The notes: generated from the sequence alone by a model not told the origin. A stretch of DNA of 64,000 bases from Pseudarthrobacter albicanus (GCF_018224015.1 NZ_JAGPOT010000014.1:33127-97126), one strand, 5' to 3'. Shown: positions 16,625 to 26,125, numbered from the stretch's first letter. Numbers and translations are program-made.

Positions 16625-18306
16625 CCCAGACCGCCATCGCACCACAGTCCGTCCCTGTTTCCGGGGGCGCCCGCGCGCGGAAGTCCGCAGGTCACGTCAT
16701 TGTCGATTCCCTTCTCGCCCACGGGGTCCGGCGCGCCCATGTGGTACCCGGAGAGAGCTATCTCGATGTCCTGGACGGGCTGCACACCTCTCCGATCGAG
16801 ACCATCGTCTGCCGTCACGAGGGCGGCGCCAGCTACATGGCAGAAGCCGACGGAAAGATGAACCAGCTGCCAGGTGTCGCCATGGTGACCCGGGGACCCG
16901 GCGCAGCAAACGCCCACGTCGGGCTGCACACGGCTTGGCAGGACTCCACCCCCATGGTGCTCTTCGTCGGCCTCATACCCTTCGCCCACCGGGACCGGGA
17001 AGCCTTCCAGGAATTCGACATCAAGGCCTGGTTCGACACCGGCGCCAAACGCGTCATGGTCCTCGACCACGCCGAACGCGCCTCAGAAATCGTGGCAGAA
17101 GCCTTCTTCGCCGCGATGAGCGGACGCCCCGGACCGGTCGTCATCGGGCTCCCCGAAGACGTCATCCTCGAACAGATCGCCCCGGAACTGCACCCGCCCA
17201 TCCCCGTCGCCACCGGCGGAATGACCAACGCGGACACCGAAACACTCGTCGCGGCTCTGGCCGCCTCGACCAAGCCCTTGTTCGTGACCGGAGGGAACGA
17301 CTGGACCCAGAAAGGTGCTAAACAGCTGACCAGGTGGCTGGAACAACACCACATCCCGGCCGCGGCCGAGTGGCGCACCGAAGGCACCGTCCCGTTCGAT
17401 TCCCCCTCCTATGTCGGACCGATCGGCTACGGCCGGCCCCGGCCCACCTACGATCTGTTGGAGGAGACCGACCTGTTGGTCTTCGTCGGCACCGTCCCCG
17501 GCGACGTCATCACCGACGGGTTCCTCTGCCGCCAGGACTGGAACAAAACCAACTTCCTCGTCACCATGGACCCCTCCCTCCGCGGACGCTCCGGACCCGT
17601 CTCACGCCAGATCGTCGCCAAACCCGACGGGTTCATCCGGGACCTGGCCAGGATCGAACCCGAGGTCAAGCCCGAATGGAAGGCCTGGACCGCCCGAATG
17701 CGTGCCGAACAGGAATCCTTCGCCGCACTCCCGCCGGCCGGCCCCGGTGACGGCCAGGCCCGGATGGACACCCTGATGGCCAACCTCGTACCCACCCTGC
17801 CCCACGACGCGATGGTCACCTTCGGCGCCGGCGAACACACCAACTGGGCCCACCGGTACTTCCCCACCCGGGGCTACGCCTCGATGATCAGCGCCCGCAA
17901 CGGATCCATGGGCTACTCCATCCCCTCCGCAATCGCAGCATCGCTGGCCTACCCGGGCCGCCGCGTGGTCACCATCGCCGGAGACGGCGAATTCCTCATG
18001 AACGGCCAGGAACTCGCCACCGCCGCCCAATACGGCGCAACCCCGCTGGTGATCGTCATGGACAACCAGGAATACGGGACCATCCGCACCCACCAGGAAC
18101 GCCACTACCCGGACAGAGTCTCCGGCACCCAGCTCAAGAACCCGGACTTCGCCCTGATGGCCCGGGCCTTCGGCGGCTACGGCATCAAAGTCGACAACGA
18201 CCAGGACGTCCCTGCAGCCATCACGGCGGCGCTGCAGGCCATCGATGAGGACAAGGTCTTCGCCCTCATCCACCTCATCGTCGAACAACGCGTCAAGGCC
18301 TACTAG
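16621..18306 (+). CDS. ThDP-dependent enzyme (acetolactate synthase/benzoylformate decarboxylase-like)
   Basis: 561 aa with the three-domain layout of ThDP enzymes. The N-terminal Pyr domain has the catalytic Glu in CRHEGGASYMAEADG (about residue 63). The central domain carries a Rossmann-like fold. The C-terminal PP domain holds the ThDP motif GDGEFLMNGQELATA...MDNQEYG (about residues 458-485). No regulatory subunit gene is adjacent, which argues against a biosynthetic acetolactate synthase. A 2-keto acid decarboxylase or carboligase feeding the adjacent semialdehyde-type dehydrogenase is plausible. Confidence 0.88.
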   Translation: MTQTAIAPQSVPVSGGARARKSAGHVIVDSLLAHGVRRAHVVPGESYLDVLDGLHTSPIETIVCRHEGGASYMAEADGKMNQLPGVAMVTRGPGAANAHVGLHTAWQDSTPMVLFVGLIPFAHRDREAFQEFDIKAWFDTGAKRVMVLDHAERASEIVAEAFFAAMSGRPGPVVIGLPEDVILEQIAPELHPPIPVATGGMTNADTETLVAALAASTKPLFVTGGNDWTQKGAKQLTRWLEQHHIPAAAEWRTEGTVPFDSPSYVGPIGYGRPRPTYDLLEETDLLVFVGTVPGDVITDGFLCRQDWNKTNFLVTMDPSLRGRSGPVSRQIVAKPDGFIRDLARIEPEVKPEWKAWTARMRAEQESFAALPPAGPGDGQARMDTLMANLVPTLPHDAMVTFGAGEHTNWAHRYFPTRGYASMISARNGSMGYSIPSAIAASLAYPGRRVVTIAGDGEFLMNGQELATAAQYGATPLVIVMDNQEYGTIRTHQERHYPDRVSGTQLKNPDFALMARAFGGYGIKVDNDQDVPAAITAALQAIDEDKVFALIHLIVEQRVKAY

Positions 18307-18356
18307 GAAAATCCACAAGCTGTCCCCCGGATTCATCTGAACGAATGGAAAAATGA

Positions 18357-19838
18357 ATGCCCGTCACCCCTGACGAAGAAAAAGCCCTGCTGGCCTCTGT
18401 TCCGACCGGCCTGCTGATCAACGGCCATTGGCGTCCGGCCGCGTCCGGGAAGACCTTCGACATCGAGGACCCGGCGACGGGCAAGGTGCTGCTGAGCATC
18501 GCCGACGCCGGCCCCGAGGACGGCGCCGCTGCCCTGGACGCCGCCGCCGCAGCACAGGAGTCCTGGGCGAAAGTCCCGGCCCGTGAGCGCGGCGAGATCC
18601 TGCGCCGGGCCTTCGAGCTGGTGACCGAGCGCGCCGAGGACTTCGCCCTGCTGATGACCCTGGAGATGGGCAAGCCGCTGGCCGAGGCCCGCGGCGAGGT
18701 CACCTACGGGGCGGAGTTCCTGCGCTGGTTCTCCGAGGAAGCCGTCCGCGCGTTCGGACGCTACTCCGTCTCCCCCGACGGGAAGTCCCGGCTGCTGGTG
18801 ACCAAGAAGCCGGTGGGCCCCTGCCTGCTGATCACGCCGTGGAACTTCCCCCTGGCGATGGCCACCCGCAAAATCGCCCCGGCGGTCGCCGCCGGCTGCA
18901 CGATGGTGCTCAAGTCCGCGAACCTGACCCCGCTGACCTCACAGCTGTTCGCCGCCGTCATGATGGAAGCCGGCCTGCCCGCCGGCGTCCTGAACCTGAT
19001 CCCCACGTCCACCGCCGGTGCCACGACGGGTCCGCTGATCAAGGACTCCCGGCTCCGGAAGCTGTCCTTCACCGGTTCCACCGAGGTCGGCCGCCGGCTG
19101 CTCGCGGATGCCTCTGAGACCGTGCTGCGGACCTCGATGGAGCTGGGTGGGAACGCCCCGTTCGTCGTGTTCGAAGACGCCGACGTCGATGCCGCCGTCG
19201 CCGGGGCAATGCTGGCGAAGCTGCGGAACATGGGCGAGGCCTGCACCGCGGCCAACCGGTTCATCGTCCACGAGTCCGTCGCCGACGAGTTCGCGGAGAA
19301 GTTCGCAGCGAAGATGGCCGGCATGACCACAGCCCGCGGCACCGAGGCCGACTCCAAGGTAGGGCCGCTGATCGATGCGAAGAGCCGGGACAAAGTCCAC
19401 GAGCTCGTCACCGACGCCGTGGCCTCCGGCGCTACGGCCGTGACCGGCGGCTCCGCCGTCGAAGGCCCGGGCTACTTCTACCAGCCGACCCTCCTCAAGG
19501 GCGTCACCGAGGGCACCCGGATCCTGTCAGAGGAAATCTTCGGCCCCGTGGCCCCGATCATCACCTTCGACACCGAGGATGAGGCCGTCAGGCTCGCGAA
19601 CAACACCGAATACGGCCTGGTCGCCTACGTCTTCACGAAGGACCTGAACCGGGGGATCCGGATGGGCGAACGCCTCGAGACCGGCATGCTGGGCCTGAAC
19701 GCCGGTGTGGTCTCGAACGCGGCCGCTCCGTTCGGCGGGGTCAAGCAGTCCGGTCTGGGCCGCGAAGGCGGCCTGGAGGGCATCGAGGAATACCTCTACA
19801 CCCAGTACATCGGCATCAACAACCCCTACGCCGGCTAA
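18357..19838 (+). CDS. NAD(P)-dependent succinate-semialdehyde dehydrogenase-like ALDH
   Basis: 493 aa. Matches the GabD branch of aldehyde dehydrogenases: GPCLLITPWNFPLAM, SFTGSTEVGRRLL, the Glu in SMELGGNAPFVVFEDAD, the Cys in GEACTAANRF, EEIFGPVAPI, and GVKQSGLGREGG near the end. GabD enzymes oxidise succinate semialdehyde to succinate. Downstream of the ThDP enzyme it could take a decarboxylated product such as succinate semialdehyde from 2-oxoglutarate, or a different short semialdehyde. Start ATG at 18357, 50 bases after the ThDP gene. Confidence 0.9.
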   Translation: MPVTPDEEKALLASVPTGLLINGHWRPAASGKTFDIEDPATGKVLLSIADAGPEDGAAALDAAAAAQESWAKVPARERGEILRRAFELVTERAEDFALLMTLEMGKPLAEARGEVTYGAEFLRWFSEEAVRAFGRYSVSPDGKSRLLVTKKPVGPCLLITPWNFPLAMATRKIAPAVAAGCTMVLKSANLTPLTSQLFAAVMMEAGLPAGVLNLIPTSTAGATTGPLIKDSRLRKLSFTGSTEVGRRLLADASETVLRTSMELGGNAPFVVFEDADVDAAVAGAMLAKLRNMGEACTAANRFIVHESVADEFAEKFAAKMAGMTTARGTEADSKVGPLIDAKSRDKVHELVTDAVASGATAVTGGSAVEGPGYFYQPTLLKGVTEGTRILSEEIFGPVAPIITFDTEDEAVRLANNTEYGLVAYVFTKDLNRGIRMGERLETGMLGLNAGVVSNAAAPFGGVKQSGLGREGGLEGIEEYLYTQYIGINNPYAG

Positions 19839-19885
19839 CTCCCCCGGGACCAGGACACGTTCCGACATTGAAAGTAGGTCAACGA

Positions 19886-20113
19886 ATGACAACAGCACAA
19901 GCACCACTCGTTCTTGAGGTGATGACCGACGGGCCGGGGCAGCTTGACGCCCAACTCAATGCGGCGGTCGATGAAGCCCTTGAGATGGCCCTAGAAGGCA
20001 AACAATTCGGGATTCTCGTTACCCGGCACGATGACACAAAATTCACGGTTACCGTGAGCCACGAAGTGCCCTTCGGACAAACGATCGAGCGATCAGCCGG
20101 ACCTTCGATCTAA
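19886..20113 (+). CDS. Unknown 75-aa protein
   Basis: Start chosen at the ATG at 19886, preceded by a weak AGTAGG site. The peptide has a helical centre (LDAQLNAAVDEALEMALEG) and a strand-rich end (FGILVTRHDDTKFTVTVSHEVPFG). No family recognised. It lies 47 bases after the semialdehyde dehydrogenase and ahead of a strong terminator, so it is probably the last gene of that transcript. Confidence 0.6.
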   Translation: MTTAQAPLVLEVMTDGPGQLDAQLNAAVDEALEMALEGKQFGILVTRHDDTKFTVTVSHEVPFGQTIERSAGPSI

Positions 20114-20326
20114 GCATCATTTCCCTCAGCGGACGCAGCCATCTTCCCGTCCGCTTCCAGGACACTGACAACGATGGCGCGGCCCGTCGCCTTCAGCGAT
20201 GACGGGCACTATGCCACCCTGCTTCGCCCGATGACCACGGCTTTATCGTTCGAGTCCGCCGCGTTCCAGCACCCGGCACTGGCGTGTTGGCCAGCCCTGC
20301 CGTCTGGGCGCCCATTCAGGCTGCTT

Positions 20327-20365
20327 AACGGGGACCCGCCAGTGTGTGGAGGGACCCCGTTTTTT
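20327..20365 (+). terminator. Rho-independent terminator
   Basis: AACGGGGACCC (20327-20337) pairs with GGGACCCCGTT (20351-20361) with one mismatch, 13-base loop, then TTTTT. Ends the rightward catabolic transcript just before the convergent enolase-superfamily gene. The 20114-20326 stretch before it holds no supported gene. Confidence 0.8.
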
Positions 20366-20382
20366 AGCACGCCGGGGCAGCA

Positions 20383-21498
20383 CTATTTGAGGGTGTATTT
20401 GATCAGGGCGTGCTTGTCGATCAGGTCCCAGTCCAGGTCGACACCGAGTCCTGGTTTGTCTGATGCCCGCACATCTCCGGCAGAATCAATGCGGATGGGG
20501 TCCAATGCGGCGAATTCCATCGGCTTTTGCGGCATGGCCTGCTCGAAGTACCGGCAGTTCGGGAACGCGAGCATCAGGTGCAGATTGGCTGCCTGTGAGA
20601 GGGTATAGCCCCAGGACTGCAATTCGACATTCATCGAATGAGCCCGAGCGGCTGACATGATGTGCCGGGTTCCGGTGATGCCACCGGCGAGTGTTGCATC
20701 AACCCGTGCGTGGTCCCAGCTCCCCATGGACATCCCGGTCTGAATCAGGCCAAGGGTCACCAGTTCGTTGCCAGCGGGAATGATTTCGATGTCCAGCTTG
20801 CTGCGCAGCCAGCGATACCCTTCCAGGTCGCTGTCCGGCAAGGGTGCCTCGAACCAGGTGTATCCGAGTTCTTGGAGCCGGCGTCCGACGCGCAGGGCGT
20901 CGTGCCTGTTGTAGCGTCCTTCCACGTCCAGCATCCAGGTGATATCCAGCCCGCCGAATTTTTCCGCGACGGCGTTGACGAGCTCCAGGTCCTTGTCCGG
21001 GTAGCACCAGGTGTGGAACTTGATTGCTTGGTACCCCTCGTCGAGGTACTGGGCAACCATGGTCAGGTATTCCTCGATGGTGTCGAAGAAGGGGGTGCTG
21101 GCATACGCCGGGATCGTATCCCGGTGTCCCCCCAGGAGCTGGTAGAGGGGGACATCGAATGCTTTTCCGGCCAAATCCCACAAGGCGATGTCCAGCGGTG
21201 CCAGCGAGAGCGGCAACATGGATGCGCACCTGTTGGACATCAGCCCGTGGAGTCGTTCCCGGTTCAGGGCGTTTTGACCGATGAGGACGCTTCCCACGTG
21301 TTCGATGGCCTTGCCCAAGGCCGTATCGACGCCACCTTCGGTCCATGAGATGGCCCCGCCGACGCCGAACGTATCGCCGGCGTTTATTCGCACCACGGTG
21401 TTGGTGATCTGCAGCTCGTCGTAGTGTGCCGAGGTCCGGTACCGTGCTTCGGGGTTTGTCAGGACGAACACGTCGACGGAGTCGATCGTGCTAGTCAT
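20383..21498 (-). CDS. Enolase-superfamily protein (mandelate racemase/muconate lactonizing type) lacking the usual His
   Basis: 371 aa. Metal ligands of the barrel are visible: Asp 191 (MLDVEGRY), Glu 217 (WFEAPLP) and Glu 245 (PAGNE). The second strand carries Lys 160-x-His 162 (AIKFH) instead of KxK. The seventh strand reads VELQSWG, so the His of the Asp/His dyad is not present. It starts inside the stop codon of the next enolase-superfamily gene upstream in transcription. It may be an isomerase or dehydratase with unusual acid/base chemistry, working with the BCCT-imported substrate. Confidence 0.87.
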   Translation of the reverse strand: MTSTIDSVDVFVLTNPEARYRTSAHYDELQITNTVVRINAGDTFGVGGAISWTEGGVDTALGKAIEHVGSVLIGQNALNRERLHGLMSNRCASMLPLSLAPLDIALWDLAGKAFDVPLYQLLGGHRDTIPAYASTPFFDTIEEYLTMVAQYLDEGYQAIKFHTWCYPDKDLELVNAVAEKFGGLDITWMLDVEGRYNRHDALRVGRRLQELGYTWFEAPLPDSDLEGYRWLRSKLDIEIIPAGNELVTLGLIQTGMSMGSWDHARVDATLAGGITGTRHIMSAARAHSMNVELQSWGYTLSQAANLHLMLAFPNCRYFEQAMPQKPMEFAALDPIRIDSAGDVRASDKPGLGVDLDWDLIDKHALIKYTLK

Positions 21499-22634
21499 GG
21501 CCTGGCTCCTAACGTCATCTCAACGCGGTACTTGGCAATGAGGTCTTCGTCCAGCTCGATGCCCAGGCCCGGCGTGTCCGGCACGGTGACTTTGCCGTTG
21601 GTCAGGACGATGGGATTGGTGACCAGGTCAAGGGAGAGCGGGCTGGTGCTTTGTGAGAATTCAATGAGTTCACCGTCCCGGATGCTGGCCAGGAACTGCA
21701 CCGTAGCTGCCATGAGGATGCCGGTGCTGAATCCGTGCGGGACGAGTTGTGTGCTGTAGCGTGTGGCGACGTCGTGGATCTTTCGAATCTCGCTGATGCC
21801 GCCGCACCGGGTGATGTCCGGCTGGATGATGTCCGGTCGTGACTCGCGGATGAATTCGGTGAATTCGGCCACGGTGGACAGTCCTTCACCCCCGGAGATC
21901 CTGCTCTCCGATGATTCCGCCAGGCGCCGGAGCCCGAGGTGGTCATCGCTGGGGAGTGGTTCTTCGATCCAGTTGAGGTTAAACTCGCCCATCTGGTCGC
22001 ATTGGGTTTTGGCGTAGCGGTAGTTCTTCCACCGGTAGACCAGGTCGATGGCAAGGTCGATGTTGTCACCTGCCGTATCCCGGACGACCTGCAGGACCTC
22101 GTGGTCATGGCTTGGATCGTTGCCAAACAGGCCTCCGCCCAACTTCAGGCTGGAGAACCCAGTCTCCAGCAGTCCCTCGACCAGAGATGCGTTGTCGGCG
22201 GGGTTGTCCCTGGGAATGAAGGTCCCGTAGGCGGCTATCTCGTCGCGGACCTTGCCGCCGAGCAGCGTGTGGATCGGCACGCCGTAGTGCTGTGATGCTA
22301 TGTCCCACAGGGCTATGTCGATGGCGCTGATGGCATGAATGGCCGCGCCACGCCGCCCCATGTAGGAGGACTCGTCATACATTTTGTTCCACAGCCGGTC
22401 AATGTCGAGGGGGTTTTCCCCCAGCAGGACTTCCCGTAGTCCTCGACTTGTGGAATGAGAGGAAGGCGTCTCGATCAAGGCTTTGAGAACGGCCGGGGCG
22501 CTATCGGATTCACCGATGCCGATCAGGCCGGTATCGGTGTGGACCTTTACCAGGAAGGCGTCCTCGCCCCACTCGCACCGTTCACCGAAGGAAGGGATCC
22601 GAAGCCAGATCGCTTCGACGTCAATAATTTTCAT
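21495..22634 (-). CDS. Enolase-superfamily enzyme, mandelate racemase subgroup (acid-sugar dehydratase/epimerase type)
   Basis: 379 aa from the ATG two bases after the BCCT stop; a longer reading upstream lies in the transporter gene. Residues expected of the mandelate racemase subgroup are present: Lys 164 (SLKLGG), Asp 197, Glu 224/225 (WIEEPLP), Glu 250 (SGGEG), Asp 273 in QPDITRCGG and His 300 (VPHGFSTG), giving an intact Asp/His dyad. Such enzymes dehydrate sugar acids or epimerise amino-acid betaines. The neighbouring BCCT carrier favours a betaine-like or other charged substrate, but sugar acids cannot be excluded. Confidence 0.88.
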   Translation of the reverse strand: MKIIDVEAIWLRIPSFGERCEWGEDAFLVKVHTDTGLIGIGESDSAPAVLKALIETPSSHSTSRGLREVLLGENPLDIDRLWNKMYDESSYMGRRGAAIHAISAIDIALWDIASQHYGVPIHTLLGGKVRDEIAAYGTFIPRDNPADNASLVEGLLETGFSSLKLGGGLFGNDPSHDHEVLQVVRDTAGDNIDLAIDLVYRWKNYRYAKTQCDQMGEFNLNWIEEPLPSDDHLGLRRLAESSESRISGGEGLSTVAEFTEFIRESRPDIIQPDITRCGGISEIRKIHDVATRYSTQLVPHGFSTGILMAATVQFLASIRDGELIEFSQSTSPLSLDLVTNPIVLTNGKVTVPDTPGLGIELDEDLIAKYRVEMTLGARP

Positions 22635-22636
22635 GG

Positions 22637-24265
22637 TCAGCGGGTGCCTTCCGAGGGTGCTGGCTCTGCTGCGTGTTCCGGCTTCGTCGGGAGGATGAGG
22701 CCGGTTTTCGTGTCGATGCGGTCCGAATCCTGTCTCAACCACCGGATGAGGCCCCAGATTTGGGTGACCAGCAGGAAGAGGAACGGGATGGCTGTCAGGG
22801 TCAGCCCCGTTTTCAACGTGCCCAGGTTGGCGTTGATGGCAAGCATTGCCATCGGCACCGCCGCCAGCATAATGACCCAGAACAGTCGAAGGCTTCGTGA
22901 CGGGTCCGTGCCGTTGGGGAGATTCTGGGTGCTGACGGCTGCCACCGTGTAGGACGTCGCATCCATGTGCGAGGCCAAAAAGACCAGCATGATCAGGAAG
23001 TACACGACGGAAAAGACGGTGCCAAAGGGCAAGGTGTTGAGCAGTTGGGCCACGGCGTTGTCCCCGCCGCTATCGGTCAGTACCTGTGGGGCGTTCACGG
23101 TTCCGTGGTTCATCTGGTTCATGGCGTAGCTGGAAAGAATGCCGAAGAAGAACATGATGCCGGCGGATCCGCCAACGATCAGTCCGATAACGGTCTGCCG
23201 GATGGTTCGTCCCTTGGAAACGCGGGTGATGAAGATGGCGACGCCGGGCAGGTAGGAAATCCAGTAGAGCCAATAGAAGACAGTCCAGTCGCGCGAGAAA
23301 GAGCTCCCGCCGTTGGGGTCCGTGAACAGGCTCATGTGGAGGAAGTTCTGGGCCTCCAGGCCGGCCGCATTAACGACGTTGGCCACGATGAATTCAGACG
23401 GACCGATCAGGAACACCACGGCGGCAAAGACGAACGCCGCCAGGACGGCCGTTTTGGCGAGCTTCTGCAATCCTTTGTCGATGCCAATGAAGGAGCTGAG
23501 TCCGAAGACTACGGTGGATAGGGTGAGGATGATGGCCTTGAGCCAAAAAGCGTTTTGGATGCCCATCAGTCCTGCCACACCGGCAGAGACGGTGTTGACC
23601 GTGACCGTGACCGTCAGGATCAGCCCGCCGAACGTGCCGAACAGGAACAAAAGATCGATGACGCGTCCGCCAATGCCGGCAGCTTTCACCTTCGGGATTA
23701 CTGCTTCGACGTTTCCGGCGTAGCTGAGCCGTTTGCCCTTCCGAACGTGGATGTAATAGGCCATCGAGATTCCGGCGACCACATACATTGCCCACGGGAT
23801 GGGACCCCAATGGAAGAAGGCATACGACATGCTGACGTCCAGGGCTTCCCGGGACTCAGGCGTGATATTGAGTCCGGGCGTTTGATAGTAATAAGCCCAT
23901 TCCATGAAAGCCCAGTACATTGTGGCGGATCCGAGGCCGGCGGAAATGAACATGAACAGCCAGCTGGAAGTGGAATAGGCCGGCTTGCCTTCACCGAGTT
24001 TGATGCGCCCGAACTTGGATACGGCGAGCAGGACAGCTAAGAGGAAGCAGCCCAGCCCCAGTACCTGCACAGGGGCCCCGAAGATGCGCGTGGACCCGTC
24101 GAAGAGGATATTTGCAGAGGCTTGGGCCTCGTTGGGCCACAGCAGCAGGGCTGCCACGACTATGCCCACAACGATCACGGCCCCGACGACGAGCACCCTG
24201 TCAACCGTGGGTCTGTGCTTTTGGTTCTTGCTTGGCGCCTCAACGGCAGCCTGGGTTTCAATCAC
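22637..24265 (-). CDS. BCCT-family transporter (betaine/carnitine/choline type)
   Basis: 542 aa, GTG start with an AAGGAG site. About twelve membrane helices. The helix-3/4 signature reads GLGSATMYWAFMEWAYYY, close to the carnitine/butyrobetaine branch rather than the GMGIG osmotic betaine branch. Family members move quaternary ammonium compounds by Na+ symport or exchange. Gene order gntR, BCCT, two enolase-superfamily enzymes, all on one strand, suggests import of the compound those enzymes act on. Confidence 0.92.
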   Translation of the reverse strand: MIETQAAVEAPSKNQKHRPTVDRVLVVGAVIVVGIVVAALLLWPNEAQASANILFDGSTRIFGAPVQVLGLGCFLLAVLLAVSKFGRIKLGEGKPAYSTSSWLFMFISAGLGSATMYWAFMEWAYYYQTPGLNITPESREALDVSMSYAFFHWGPIPWAMYVVAGISMAYYIHVRKGKRLSYAGNVEAVIPKVKAAGIGGRVIDLLFLFGTFGGLILTVTVTVNTVSAGVAGLMGIQNAFWLKAIILTLSTVVFGLSSFIGIDKGLQKLAKTAVLAAFVFAAVVFLIGPSEFIVANVVNAAGLEAQNFLHMSLFTDPNGGSSFSRDWTVFYWLYWISYLPGVAIFITRVSKGRTIRQTVIGLIVGGSAGIMFFFGILSSYAMNQMNHGTVNAPQVLTDSGGDNAVAQLLNTLPFGTVFSVVYFLIMLVFLASHMDATSYTVAAVSTQNLPNGTDPSRSLRLFWVIMLAAVPMAMLAINANLGTLKTGLTLTAIPFLFLLVTQIWGLIRWLRQDSDRIDTKTGLILPTKPEHAAEPAPSEGTR

Positions 24266-24306
24266 GATGTCTCCTTTGGCAGTGATTTGATACGTATGGG
24301 GTGTGA

Positions 24307-24966
24307 CTACGCGGATTCATCGAGCAGACCCAGGTGGGGCTCGTTCGTCCCGATGATGTGGGCCGCGATCGCCTCACGGCTGGCCGCGACGTCTCCGGTC
24401 CGGAACACATCCACCAGGCGCTTGTGATCCTCAAGGAATTCCGAGAGCGCGCCGGTCCGTCCGGTTTGCATAGCGAAGTGCATCCTGATCCGTGGATGGA
24501 TGGAATCCCAGATGCTTCGCGCGGAATCGGTCGGGCAGCCGTCGACAATGATCGCGTGGAACCGCATGTCAGCTTCGTTGAACGCGTTGATGTCCTTGTT
24601 GTAGATCGCCCGCTCCATTTCAACGAGAACACGTCCGAAGTCTTCAAACGTGTCCGCATCAAAAAGGGCAAGGCCCTCCGCGATGGCAAACTGCTCGATG
24701 TGAACACGAAGCGGCAACAGCAGCCCCTCAACTTCCGTTCTCGAAATCGAAGCGACTTCCGAACCCTTATACGGAGTGGAAATGATGAGACCCTGCAGCT
24801 CCAGGACCAACATCGTTTCCCGCACCACCGCCCGGCTCACCCCGTACTCATCGGCAAGATCCTGTTCGACGACGCGAGAGTGAGGAGAAAGATCGCCAGC
24901 CAGGATCTTGCGCCGAAGCTCCGTCGCGAGACGGTCCTTCATCGAGATTCTCTCCAACTTGCCCAT
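24307..24966 (-). CDS. GntR-family regulator, FadR/FCD type
   Basis: 219 aa. N-terminal winged HTH (LATELRRKILAG...LADEYGVSRAVVRE) followed by an all-helical FCD ligand domain with metal-ligand-type His near FNEADMRFHAII and the C-terminal HIIGTNEPH. Good GAGGGAG ribosome site. It is first in the operon with the BCCT carrier, 41 bases upstream of it. A perfect palindrome of the FadR type lies 30 bases before its start, implying autoregulation. Confidence 0.92.
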   Translation of the reverse strand: MGKLERISMKDRLATELRRKILAGDLSPHSRVVEQDLADEYGVSRAVVRETMLVLELQGLIISTPYKGSEVASISRTEVEGLLLPLRVHIEQFAIAEGLALFDADTFEDFGRVLVEMERAIYNKDINAFNEADMRFHAIIVDGCPTDSARSIWDSIHPRIRMHFAMQTGRTGALSEFLEDHKRLVDVFRTGDVAASREAIAAHIIGTNEPHLGLLDESA

Positions 24967-24995
24967 GTTTCTACTCCCTCAAAACACTAACGGTC

Positions 24996-25009
24996 GATTG
25001 TCGACAATC
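24996..25009. promoter_or_regulatory. GntR/FCD operator palindrome
   Basis: Perfect 14-base palindrome GATTGTCGACAATC, containing the TTGT-N2-ACAA core typical of FadR-subfamily operators. It is 30 bases upstream of the gntR start. Confidence 0.75.
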
Positions 25010-25129
25010 TGACTATAGTGAGTATCCCCACATTTGGACAGCGGCAATCGTCACATCCACAATTCCTGGGGACGCATGACCTGACGCGGCTCACCGCGGC
25101 CGCGTCCGCTGCCGTCACGCACGCCGCTC

Positions 25130-25640
25130 CACCGAACCGCCGCCGAAGCAACCCGCCGCGACCATACGGGATGGAGCGGCGCTGGCCTGTTCCGAGATCA
25201 GGCCGGTGAACCTCTGCTGCTCGTCTTCGGGCAGGGTGTGGATTCGTCTGCCTGGGATGCGGTCCTGCGGCATTCAGCGCCCGGCACCGGGTGATCACGT
25301 TCGATCATCGGGGAACCGGGGCAAGTGACGAGGGGGAGGAACGCGCGTACAAAACGTGCTCGTTCGCCCGAGCCGCCTGTGCCGTTCTCGACTCTGCGGG
25401 AGTAACGTGTGCGCACGTCTACGGGCACTCGATGGGCGGGCGCGTCGCCCAATGGCTCGCCCTCGATGCCCCCACCCCGTTCGGCTCACATTTTAAGACG
25501 AGTGACGTCCGCAGACGACTTTGCGGACACGTGCGTCACGAACATCGAAGGGAGGCGCTATGCAGGCTTAGCCTGTGGAACATCGTGTGCACGTGCAGCC
25601 TGTGCCAGCTTGGCGGAGCCGAAATCCGAATAGTCCGCTG
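25130..25640 (+). pseudogene. Decayed alpha/beta hydrolase gene
   Basis: Three frames must be joined to read a hydrolase: RDGAALACS, then DQAGEPLLLVFGQGVDSSAW, then VITFDHRGTGASDEG. The nucleophile elbow HVYGHSMGGRVAQWLALD (Ser in GHSMG) is intact, but the C-terminal half including the catalytic His is lost or scrambled. At least two frameshifts and one in-frame stop. It abuts a decayed cupin gene on the other strand. Confidence 0.75.
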
Positions 25641-25964
25641 TCCCTGATTTTCCCCAGACGACCAGTATTTTTAGCGGCCCGTCGCCGGTATTGCGCAAAT
25701 CGTGGGTCGTCCCAACACGGGCTAATACCGAATCTCCCGTAGCTACGTCGAAGGTCTCGTCATCGATACGCATGCGTCCGGCACCTTCGATGACGATATA
25801 GATCTCCTCCAGCGGGATGTCATTCTCAGTATGGGCATGCATACCTTCGAATCCGCCCGGGGGGAGTTCCCACGCCGGACTTTGTGGAGGGTATCCGTGC
25901 TGCGCTGGTCGATAAAGACAGAAAGCCTAACTGGGGAAGCAGCCAATTCATGGGATTGAGCCAT
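25558..25964 (-). pseudogene. Decayed cupin-domain gene
   Basis: The cupin barrel is readable as WELPPGGFEGMHAHTEN, EEIYIVIEGAGRMRIDDE and GDSVLARVGTTHDLRN. The N-terminal segment (MAQSHELAASPVRLSVF...DTLHKV) is in another frame, so a frameshift splits the gene near 25875. The 94-residue open part still holds the metal-binding HxH...E and later His, so residual function is not fully excluded. Confidence 0.7.
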
Positions 25965-26125
25965 CTGGGAAATTCTCGATGGCGCACGACGCTAACGCCG
26001 CCGTCCCACCTCTCACATCGCTCCTGACCAGTTACGGCTGACGAGGGGTACGCAGCTCAGCTGACGTCATCGCACTGCTTGGGAAGTCCGCTCGACTACA
26101 CACACCTAATTAACACGGAGCCACC

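Noticed and set aside
16621..18306. Assigning the ThDP enzyme as acetolactate synthase (ilvB)
   Set aside because: No small regulatory subunit gene adjacent and catabolic context; only the broad family is supported.
20174..20608. 144-codon + strand frame across the terminator
   Set aside because: Runs through the terminator and the antisense of the enolase-superfamily gene.
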